Origin: Mycolicibacterium chubuense NBB4
GTDB lineage: Bacteria; Actinomycetota; Actinomycetes; Mycobacteriales; Mycobacteriaceae
Direction of reading: 5' to 3'
Length of the DNA stretch: 64,000 nt
NCBI RefSeq assembly: GCF_000266905.1
Contig: NC_018027.1
Coordinates: forward strand, 1,178,001 to 1,242,000
The notes under the pieces were generated by a model. It worked only from the letters and a program-made list of their open reading frames with translations, did not search any database and was not told the origin of the DNA. The translations under genes and the position numbers were made by a program. Every line of letters starts with the position of its first letter. The first letter of the stretch is position 1. Positions 28,101 through 34,106 of this stretch are shown piece after piece.

Positions 28101-29545
28101 CGCGCCTCCGGGGTGGGGGTGTAGGTGAACGTGCCGACCGGGTCGACCACCGCCTCGCCCTTGACGGTGGTGACCGAGCCGCTGTAGGTCAGCGAATCGC
28201 CGTCGGGGTCGCTGCCGATCACCGATCCGGCGACCGCGCCGCTGGCCGGGTCGGGTGTCCCGGCCACCGGGGTACCGGTGGGAGCGGCGTTGGCCGGGCT
28301 GACGTCGACGGTGACCGCCACGGTGGTGGCCAGCCCGTGCGGGTCGGTGGCCGTCACGGTGAAGCTGTCGCTCTTCAGGTCCGCGGTGGCGTCGTCGGCC
28401 GACGCGGCGTGTCGGGCGGCGGCGGTCGGCGTGTAGGTGAACAGCCCGCCCGCCGCGACCGTCACCGAGCCCCGGGGGGTCGGCAGCACGGTGTAGGACA
28501 GGACGTCGTTGCCGTCGGGGTCGGTGACGTGCAGCGAACCGCTGACCGCGCCGGTGGCGGGGTTCGTCCCGGTGACGGTGTACGCGGGGTCGCCGGCGAC
28601 CGGCGCCTGGTTCTGGCCCGGCACGAGGGAGATGACCGACGTGGTGGTGCCGCCCAGGTTGGTGACGTAGACGTGCAGCCCGTCGGGGGTGACCACGAGC
28701 CCGTCGGGGTTGCTGCCGGCGGGGACGGTGTCGATGACGGTTCCGCCGGCGATGTCGATCACCGACACCGAGCCACTGCCGTAGTTGGCGACGTAGGCCA
28801 GCGTGCCGTCGGGGCTGAGCGCCACTCCGGCCGGATCGGTGCCCACGCGGATGGGGGTGCCGATCACGGTGTTCGTGGCGGTGTCGATCACCGACACCGT
28901 GTCGGGGCCGTTGTTGGTGACGTAGGCGCGGGAACCGTCCTCACTGATGGTGATCGAACCCGGGTTGTAGCCGACGACGACGGTGGCGATGACGGTGTTG
29001 TAGGTCGGGCTGTCGGCATCGGTGTCGATCACCGACACGGAGTTCATGCTGCCCGTGTCGGTCACGTAGGCGCGGGTGCCGTCGGGGCTGACGGCGACCG
29101 CGGCGGGGTGGCCGCTGAGCCCGATGGTGGTGGTGACGGTGTTGGTGGCGGTGTCGATGACCGACAGCGAGGGGCTACCGATGTCGCTGGCGTAGTTGGT
29201 GACGTAGGCGCGGGTGCCGTCGGGGCTGATCGCCACGCCGGCCGGATTGCGGCCGACGGTGATGGTGGCGGTGACGGTGTTGGTCGAGGTGTCGATCACC
29301 GACACGGCATTCCTCGAGGTCCCGCCGGCCCAGAGGGTGACGTAGACGTGGCTGCCGTCGGGGGTGACCGCCAGCCCGGTGGGGTTGCCGCCGACGGCGG
29401 TGGTCGCGACGACGGTGTTGGTGGCGGTGTCGATGACCGACACCGTGTTGCTGCCGGTGTTGGCGATGTAGGCGCGGGTGCCGTCAGGCGACAGCGCGAT
29501 CCCCCGCGGATCCGAGCCGACCGTGACGATGTCGGTGCGGGTGGC
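22187..29545 (-). repeat. Propeller-coding repeats with interspersed Ig units
   Basis: Five blocks of about 0.9 kb, each of roughly seven 125-130-base units, encode YVTN-type blades. Each unit repeats a PDGTRAYVTN...NTVSVIDTATN pattern, so phrases such as gtgtcgatcaccgacaccga recur many times on the plus strand. Blocks lie near 28610-29540, 26090-27055, 24890-25775, 23370-24260 and 22187-23070, separated by nine Ig-like units (five, one, two and one). The similarity makes recombination or assembly collapse possible. Confidence 0.75.
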
Positions 29546-32500
29546 CTGTGCCGGCGAGACCGGCACCCCGGTGACGGTGATCGGGGTCCGGCCGCCGTGG
29601 CCGTCGTCGAGGACGACGGTGAACGCGTCGGCTTCGGTGCCTTGGCTGAGACCGGCCTGGATGCGGGCGGTGTCGGTGGGGTGGTAGCTGAACGTGCCGT
29701 CGGGGCTGACGGTCACCACGCCGCTGGGCGGGGTGGCGGTGACGGTGGAGATCACCTGGTCGCTCTCGGGATCGCTGATGGTGATGGTTCCGGTGACGAT
29801 GCCGGTGGCCGGGTCGGTGGTGAAGGCGCTGACCGTGCCGGCCGGAGCGACGTTGTGCGGGCTGACGGAGACGAGGACGGTCACCGCGCTGTCGAAGCCG
29901 TGGCCGTCGCTGACCGTGACGACGAAGACGTCGGTCTTGTCGGCGGGCAGGGCGCCGTCGGCGGCGGCGGCGTGGCGCGCCTCGTCGGTGGGGGTGTAGG
30001 TGAAGCTGCCGTCGGGGGTGACGGTCACGCTGCCCTTGACCGCCGCACCGGTGAGCGTCGTGGTGACGGTGTCGCTGTCGGGGTCGGTGCCGGTGACCGA
30101 GCCCGCGACCACGCCGGAGGCCGGGTCCGGCTCGGGGATCGTGGTGGTGATGCTCGGGTTCTGGTTGGCGGGGGCGATGGTGACCACGACGGGGACGGTG
30201 GTGGTTCCGCCGTGGGCGTCGTCGACGGTGACGTCGAAGGTGTCGTGCTTGTCGAGGACGGTGGCGCCGTCGGCGGCGGCGGCGTGGCGCGCCTCGTCGG
30301 TGGGGGTGTAGGTGAAGGCGCCGCCTTCGGTGACGGTGACGCTGCCCTTGGCGGTGGTGGTGCTGCCGCGGTAGGTCAGCGGGTCACCCTCGGGGTCGCT
30401 TCCGTCGACGGTGCCGGTCACCACGCCACTGACCGGGTCGGGCGCACCGGGCACCGCGGTCCCGGATGGCGCGGTGTTGGCGGGGTCGACGTCGACCAGC
30501 ACGCTGACCGCGGTGGCGGAGCCGTGACCGTCGTCGACGGTGACGACGAAGGTGTCGGTCCGCTCGTCGAGGCCGGCGCCGTCGGCGGCCGCGGCGTGGC
30601 GGGCGTCGTCGGTGGGGGTGTAGACGAAGGCGCCGTCGTCGCCGACGGTGACGCTGCCCTTGCCGGGGTCGGAGGACACGGCGTAGGTGATGGTGTCGCC
30701 GTCGGGATCGTCGGCGGTGATCGATCCGTTGACCGCCCCGGTGTCGGGGTCGGGCGCCGGGACGTCGGCGCGCACGGTGGGGGCGGCGTTGGCGGTGCCG
30801 ATGGTGACCGTGACCGGGACGGCGGCGCTGCCGCCGTGGCCGTCGTCGACCGTGACGGTGAACGTGTCCACCGTGTCCTCGGGCGACGCGGTGTCGGAGG
30901 CGGCCCTGTGCCGCGCGGCGTCGGTGGGGGCGTAGGTGAACTGCCCGTCGGCGTCGACGGTCACCGCGCCTTTGCCCGGGAGGGTGGTGGCGGTGTAGGT
31001 GAGGGTGTCGCCGTCGGCGTCGGCGGCGGTGACAGCGCCGGTGACGATTCCGGTGGTGGGGTCCGGGGTGCCGGGGACCGCGGCGCCGCTGGGCGCGGTG
31101 TTGGCCGGGCTGATGGCGACGGTGATCAGTGCATCGGCGGTGCCGCCGTGGCCGTCGTCGACGGTGACGGTGAACGAGTCCTGCGTCAGGTCGGTGCCGG
31201 CGCCCTCGGTCGAGGCGGCGTGGCGCGCCGCGGGGGTCGGCGTGTAGGTGAACCCGCCGTCGGGATCGATGGTCGCCGTGCCTTTCGGGGTGGTGGCGGT
31301 CCCGCTGAAGGCCAGCAGGTCGCCGTCGGCGTCGGTGGCGGTCACCGTCCCGGTGACCTCGCCGTTCGGGCCCCAGGCGGGATCGGGGTGTGCGCCGATG
31401 TCGCCCGGGACGGTGTTGGCGGGGCTGATGTCGACCGTGACGAGCACGTCGGCGGTGCCGCCGTGGGCGTCGTCGGCGGTGACCGTGAAGGCGTCGTGCT
31501 TGTCGGCTTCGGTCGCTGCGTCGGCGGCGGCGGCGTGCCGCGCCGCCGGGGACGGGGTGTAGGCGAAGGTGCCGTCGGTGTCGACGATCACGCTGCCCCG
31601 GGCGGTCGTCGTGGTCCCGGTGTAGGCCAACGGGTCGCCGTCGGCGTCGGTGCCGATGATGGTGCCGGTGACGTTCCCGGTGACGGGATCGGGGACGTTG
31701 ACCGATTGGGTCAGGCCCGAGGGGGCGATGTTGGCCGGACTGATCTCCACTGTGGCGGTGTCGGTGTCGATGCCGTGGTGCAGGTCCGATGCGGTGATCT
31801 CGAAGGTGTCGGTGTCGATGCCGGGCGTGGCCGCGGCGTCGTGGCGGGCGGTGGCGGTGGGGGTGTAGACGTAGCCGCCCGCAGCGGGGGTCAGGGTGCC
31901 GTAGGCGGGGTCGCGCACGACCAGGTAGGTGACCGGATCGGTGTCCGGGTCGCTGACGCTGACCAGGACGTCGACGGTGCCGTCGGTGTTCGGGTCGGAC
32001 ACCACCAGGCTCATCGACGGCGGGATGTTGGCGGGGTCGATGTCGACCGACACCGGCACCGTGATGATGCCCCCGTGCTGGTCGTCGACGGTCACGGAGA
32101 ACGTGTCGGTCAACTGGTCCGGGGTGGCGTTCTCGACCGCGGCGTCGTGGCGGGCGACGGCGGTGGGGGTGTAGGTGAACGTGCCGGTGGTCAGGTTGAG
32201 GTCGACCGAGCCGTCGACGGGGCCGCCCGTCACGGTGTAGTGCAGCTCGTCGAGGTCGGGATCGGTGGCGTGGATGGCGCCGGGCACCGTGCCGGTCTCG
32301 TGGTCGACCGAGCCGAAGGAGTACGCCGGATCGCCCAGTACGGGTGCCAGGTTCACCGCGGCGACCTCGAGGGTGATCAGCGTCGTCGCGGTGTGGCCCG
32401 GATTTCCGAGCAGTCCGAAGGTGATCATGTTGATGAAGCCGGGCAAGCCGTGGACGTGAGCCGCGGCGTCGGCGTCGGTGACCGTCACTGTGAAGCTGTC

Positions 32501-33874
32501 GGTGCCGCCGGTCTGATACATCGACTCCGGCACGGTGTAGGTGAAGGTGCCGCCGGGGGCGAAGCTGACGGTGCCGCCGTTGACCGGTGCGGTGGCGGTG
32601 TAGGTCAGCGCGTCGCGGTCGGCGTCCAGACCGGTGAGGTGGCCGGTGATGGTGTCGTCGACCTGCGTGGTCTGCGTGGGGTCGTAGGTCAGGGTCGGGG
32701 TGGAGTTGAAGAACGTGCGCCGCACCCACGCGAACAGGCCCCACACCAGGGGGGCTTGGGCGGCCTCCGCGGCGGCCGGCGTGGTGGTCGAGGCCGAGTT
32801 GAACGGCGACAACACGAACGTGATCGCGCGGCTGATCAGCCCGACCGGCGCGGGAGCCGGGGTGGCCGGCAGTGCGCTGCTCGGTGTCGACTGCTCGGCC
32901 GGTGACGTCGTCGCCGTGGACGCAGCGTCGGCGGTCTGCGGCACCGCGGTCGCGGCGGCGGTGTCGTCGGCGGGTTGGGGCGCGGGCGCCCGCAGCATCG
33001 GGGCCTCGGGGGCGGGCACCGAGGTGGTCGGACCCGGGGTGTCGTCGCGACGGGATTCCGGTTCACGGTCGGGGAGGCCCGCCGCGGGGGCCGGCGGCGG
33101 TGTGGCCGATCCCGTCGCTGTGGCCTCGGGCTCGGCGACGGTGGCGACCGGTGCGATGGGCTGCTCGGGTGCCGGTTCGACGGGTGCGGCCTGCTCTGGT
33201 GCCGGGACCGGTTCGGCAGTGGGGACGACGAGTTCGCCGGTGACCGGCAGCTCCTCGGGCACCTCGGCGGCCGGAGCCGGGGCCTCCTCGGCGGTCGGAG
33301 CCGGGGTCTCCTCGGCGCCCCCGGTGTCCGCCTCGGTGACGGCATCCTCCGGTGCGGTCTCCTGCGTGGAGGTCTGCGAGGAGGACTCGTCACCGGTCGT
33401 CGCCGAGTCCGACGTCGAATCGCTTGTGCTGTCGGACTTCTGGTCCGACGCCGAGGCCGCGTCCTCGCCGGCTGAGGTGCTCCCCGCCGAGGTCGAGTCC
33501 TGGCTGTCCGACGTCGAGGACCCCGAGTCGGCGGGTTGTGCCGTGGCCAGTCCGGGCTGGCCGATGACGGCGGCGCCCACGCCCAACGCCGCTGCCAGCA
33601 GGCCGACGCGACCGATGAACCGCGCGTAGTCGATACCGGCCTGCTCTTCGGGCGTGCCGGTATGGGGCACGTCCACCGACCCGGCGGGTGTCCAGCCGGC
33701 GGCGTGGCGGGGCACGCGGTGCGCCAGCGGGTGGTCCGCGGCAACGGCGCCCGGCGCCGCGTAGACCAGTGCACCGGGTTCGGCGTGGACCAGCTTCCAT
33801 GTCACCGCGGGTTTCTCGGTTGCCGTCGGGGTCTGGGCGTGCGTGGTGCGCGCGAGGTCGGGTGCACTGGTCAT
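22187..33874 (-). CDS. Giant secreted Ig-like/YVTN beta-propeller repeat protein
   Basis: About 3895 residues. From the N-terminus: an 86-residue hydrophilic leader; a hydrophobic export segment (about 87-112, ending ATA-Q, a plausible signal-peptidase site); a Ser/Asp/Thr-rich stretch (about 117-175); a Pro/Ala/Glu-rich stretch (to about 350); and WGLFAWVRRTFFNSTPT near 385, a segment common in mycobacterial tandem-repeat surface proteins. Then come 19 Ig/cadherin-like repeats (signature DGDxLTY...FTYTPTxxARHAA...DGHGG) interrupted by five YVTN propellers near residues 1445-1755, 2275-2595, 2700-2995, 3205-3500 and 3600-3895. The order is 10 Ig, propeller, 5 Ig, propeller, 1 Ig, propeller, 2 Ig, propeller, 1 Ig, propeller. 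No C-terminal anchor is visible. The ATG at 33874 has a good Shine-Dalgarno (AGGAG). Likely cell-surface adhesion or matrix; ligand unknown. Confidence 0.85.
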   Translation of the reverse strand: MTSAPDLARTTHAQTPTATEKPAVTWKLVHAEPGALVYAAPGAVAADHPLAHRVPRHAAGWTPAGSVDVPHTGTPEEQAGIDYARFIGRVGLLAAALGVGAAVIGQPGLATAQPADSGSSTSDSQDSTSAGSTSAGEDAASASDQKSDSTSDSTSDSATTGDESSSQTSTQETAPEDAVTEADTGGAEETPAPTAEEAPAPAAEVPEELPVTGELVVPTAEPVPAPEQAAPVEPAPEQPIAPVATVAEPEATATGSATPPPAPAAGLPDREPESRRDDTPGPTTSVPAPEAPMLRAPAPQPADDTAAATAVPQTADAASTATTSPAEQSTPSSALPATPAPAPVGLISRAITFVLSPFNSASTTTPAAAEAAQAPLVWGLFAWVRRTFFNSTPTLTYDPTQTTQVDDTITGHLTGLDADRDALTYTATAPVNGGTVSFAPGGTFTYTVPESMYQTGGTDSFTVTVTDADAAAHVHGLPGFINMITFGLLGNPGHTATTLITLEVAAVNLAPVLGDPAYSFGSVDHETGTVPGAIHATDPDLDELHYTVTGGPVDGSVDLNLTTGTFTYTPTAVARHDAAVENATPDQLTDTFSVTVDDQHGGIITVPVSVDIDPANIPPSMSLVVSDPNTDGTVDVLVSVSDPDTDPVTYLVVRDPAYGTLTPAAGGYVYTPTATARHDAAATPGIDTDTFEITASDLHHGIDTDTATVEISPANIAPSGLTQSVNVPDPVTGNVTGTIIGTDADGDPLAYTGTTTTARGSVIVDTDGTFAYTPSPAARHAAAADAATEADKHDAFTVTADDAHGGTADVLVTVDISPANTVPGDIGAHPDPAWGPNGEVTGTVTATDADGDLLAFSGTATTPKGTATIDPDGGFTYTPTPAARHAASTEGAGTDLTQDSFTVTVDDGHGGTADALITVAISPANTAPSGAAVPGTPDPTTGIVTGAVTAADADGDTLTYTATTLPGKGAVTVDADGQFTYAPTDAARHRAASDTASPEDTVDTFTVTVDDGHGGSAAVPVTVTIGTANAAPTVRADVPAPDPDTGAVNGSITADDPDGDTITYAVSSDPGKGSVTVGDDGAFVYTPTDDARHAAAADGAGLDERTDTFVVTVDDGHGSATAVSVLVDVDPANTAPSGTAVPGAPDPVSGVVTGTVDGSDPEGDPLTYRGSTTTAKGSVTVTEGGAFTYTPTDEARHAAAADGATVLDKHDTFDVTVDDAHGGTTTVPVVVTIAPANQNPSITTTIPEPDPASGVVAGSVTGTDPDSDTVTTTLTGAAVKGSVTVTPDGSFTYTPTDEARHAAAADGALPADKTDVFVVTVSDGHGFDSAVTVLVSVSPHNVAPAGTVSAFTTDPATGIVTGTITISDPESDQVISTVTATPPSGVVTVSPDGTFSYHPTDTARIQAGLSQGTEADAFTVVLDDGHGGRTPITVTGVPVSPAQATRTDIVTVGSDPRGIALSPDGTRAYIANTGSNTVSVIDTATNTVVATTAVGGNPTGLAVTPDGSHVYVTLWAGGTSRNAVSVIDTSTNTVTATITVGRNPAGVAISPDGTRAYVTNYASDIGSPSLSVIDTATNTVTTTIGLSGHPAAVAVSPDGTRAYVTDTGSMNSVSVIDTDADSPTYNTVIATVVVGYNPGSITISEDGSRAYVTNNGPDTVSVIDTATNTVIGTPIRVGTDPAGVALSPDGTLAYVANYGSGSVSVIDIAGGTVIDTVPAGSNPDGLVVTPDGLHVYVTNLGGTTTSVISLVPGQNQAPVAGDPAYTVTGTNPATGAVSGSLHVTDPDGNDVLSYTVLPTPRGSVTVAAGGLFTYTPTAAARHAASADDATADLKSDSFTVTATDPHGLATTVAVTVDVSPANAAPTGTPVAGTPDPASGAVAGSVIGSDPDGDSLTYSGSVTTVKGEAVVDPVGTFTYTPTPEARHAAAADGAGPELTRDTFVVTLDDGHGGHTTVPVTVTVGSANQAPTITTDTPAPDPTTGTVTGTISADDPDGDAVGYTVTTDPGKGSATVDDTGAFVYAPTAEARHAASADTAGDEDKSDTFAITVDDGHGSATAVSVFVTVSPTNQAPEGTAVPGVPDPATGVVTGTITGSDPEGDPLTYSGSTTTAKGSVVVEADGDFTYTPTPEARHAAAAEGALPETRSDTFTITVDDAHGGHTPVPVTVAISPANAAPTAAPAADAPDPAGVVSGSLGTVDTDGDTLTYTVVGDPAVGAVVVDADGGYTYTPLDNARLRATNTPGADADTFAVTVTDGHGGSITVPVTVTIAPAQAVVLETTGSFGGDVYGVAVSPDGTRTYVATTTGHTVEVLDSDPSSATYNTVVDTISGSFTPAHLAVSPDGNLVYASTGANTVAVIDVDPGSATYKTVLADIPVGTGPQAIALSRDGTRAYVANYYSNTVSVIDTSPGSDTLNTVVATVPAGYLPWGIALTPDGGRAYVADTGGGTVTVIDTASNTVLTTTGYLGWNPHGITINADGTRAYVAVSDYGTVAVIDTDPASPTYNTAITTFSGNGYVTMVALSPDGTVAYATNTGNSRVSVIDIDTSSPTYGTVLSTASVGAGPWGVAVSPTGTIYATNAASRTVSAIALVTVNSAPVAAPTVGSPDFLTGTVTGALNATDPDGDALTYAVSSPPAGGSVTVNPDGSFVYDPTDAARLHAGQTPQIERDSFTVTVTDARGAATPVTVSGVPVSPADAVAVATVPVGSYDSRGVAVSPDGARAYVVTGSGQLLVVDTASNAPITAIPVNFSPFGAAVSPDGTRVYVTRQGDNAVAVVDTASNAIVTTITGLTGPREVAFSPNGTRAYVTNQAANTVAVIDTASNALITTVPVGTSPLGVTVSPDGSRIYVANAGSNSISVIDPTANAVVAMIPGFSGPFGVAVSPDGSRAYVTNADTGSNSVSVIDTATNGVVTTVAVPGRPRGVALSPDGTLAYVTDLGTNLVSVIDTTTNTVVDAVSVGSDPLGIAVGPDGSAYVSAQASNTVSVIDLVTVNAAPEASATVSTPDPASGLVSVTLTATDLEHDPMGVANTAPSKGSVALVGGGGGTWTYVYTPAAAARHAASADGAPPEALHDSFTVTVTDVRGGSTQVPITVAVSPANTAPTPASAPTVGSPDAAGVVTGSLKVIDADADQLAYTVSGTPAKGRVSVDPITGIYTYTPFASARLDADATPGPDTDAFTVTVTDGHGGSTNVALAAVPVGAAEVVVTGTASVGPQPAGAAVILDGSRVYVADNGSNAVSVIDTNSHAVLKSILVETNPYGVAVSPVGTLAYVTNQGSSSVSVIDTATGAVTKSITVGGSPRGVAFSPDGSKAYVANSGTNSVSVIDTASGAVVQTITTGFSVPWGVAVSPDGDFVYVANRAAGSLAIVDAGTNTLVKTISTGGNAYGVAVTPDGTRVFVTNCIGNTVSVIDAAAKVQIGTITVGANPYGVAVSPDGTLAYVANRGGSSVSVIDVAKGTVVTTVPGVTAPYGITVGPDGTVYTSNNSSSSVTMIGLDAAPVASTTVGAADPTTGEVAVTLTASDPAGESVAVTGTTSPGGHVDVVDNGGGTWTLTYTPSIAARLKAGAEQTASFTVRLTDSRGVTSDIGVGGVPVARADTAVTATVPAGGANGVDITPGGTAYVTNQGGTTLTVLNTATDTPAGTVAIGGNPYQVAVSPNGAQAYVTNQGSNSVSVVGTAGNVKTGTISIGSPTGWVAFSPDGTRAYVSTNAYSVAVIDTGSGTVIKTLSGVVDPMGVAVSPDGSRVYVANRAASTVTVIETAGNTVVKTLSVGGGPYEVAISPDGTRVYTANQGGRSVSVINTATGAVVATVPVGTGSGPQGLAVSPDGSVVFVAVPGDDTVVVIDAATNTVIDTVGVGDNPRGVAVAPDGSVYVADIGVGSVSVIDLVAAVV
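29550..32720 (-). repeat. Ten tandem Ig/cadherin-like repeat units
   Basis: Ten consecutive units of about 95-105 codons, each beginning near an AN(x)AP motif and containing DPDGDxLTY, GSVTVxxDGxFTYTP and ARHAA blocks. Units 4 to 9 are the most alike, suggesting recent internal duplication. Confidence 0.75.
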
Positions 33875-33917
33875 CGATTGCTCCTGTCGGACGTGAATTC
33901 CGCACAGTGAATCGTTG

Positions 33918-33949
33918 ATACCCCGTGGGGTAATAGGGCCTAAAGGCCC
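33918..33949. promoter_or_regulatory. Two adjacent perfect dyads upstream of the giant gene
   Basis: TACCCCGTGGGGTA (33919-33932) and GGGCCTAAAGGCCC (33936-33949) are each perfect inverted repeats with 6-base arms, three bases apart. They lie 45-75 bases upstream of the giant-gene ATG, in the 232-base divergent region shared with the secA paralogue. The second resembles a DosR core with C/G at two key positions. On the minus strand GGGTAT (33923-33918) could be a SigF-type -10. The rest of the 232 bases shows nothing firm. Confidence 0.5.
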
Positions 33950-34106
33950 CTCCGCAAAACACCCTTGGTCGTCGGTGTCAACGGCCAATGACCGTGCCCC
34001 GAGATTGCGTGTGCGGACACGATGGGGGCGTGAGCAGCGGGCCGCGTCATCAGTGGTGGGCCGGTCATCTGCCGTCTCAGGCGCTGGTCGGACAGGGTAC
34101 GTAGAC

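Noticed and set aside
22187..29545. Short regularly spaced DNA repeats resembling a CRISPR array
   Set aside because: The repeats are in frame, vary at synonymous positions and encode YVTN blades; there are no unique spacers of constant size and no cas genes.
25895..32905. Very long open frame (over 2300 codons) on the plus strand opposite the giant gene, and several others of 100-1000 codons
   Set aside because: The composition is Arg/Gly/Asp/His-rich with no domain and mirrors the repeats of the minus-strand gene. High GC at third positions keeps antisense frames open.
33220..33250. LPVTG sortase-like motif in the giant protein
   Set aside because: It lies near residue 207, inside the Pro-rich region, without a following hydrophobic helix and positive tail, so it cannot act as a C-terminal sorting signal.
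33915..34106. Start of the secA paralogue at 33915
   Set aside because: The added 64 residues have no similarity to SecA, would cross the promoter region and include the regulatory dyads. GTG 34107 matches the family N-terminus.
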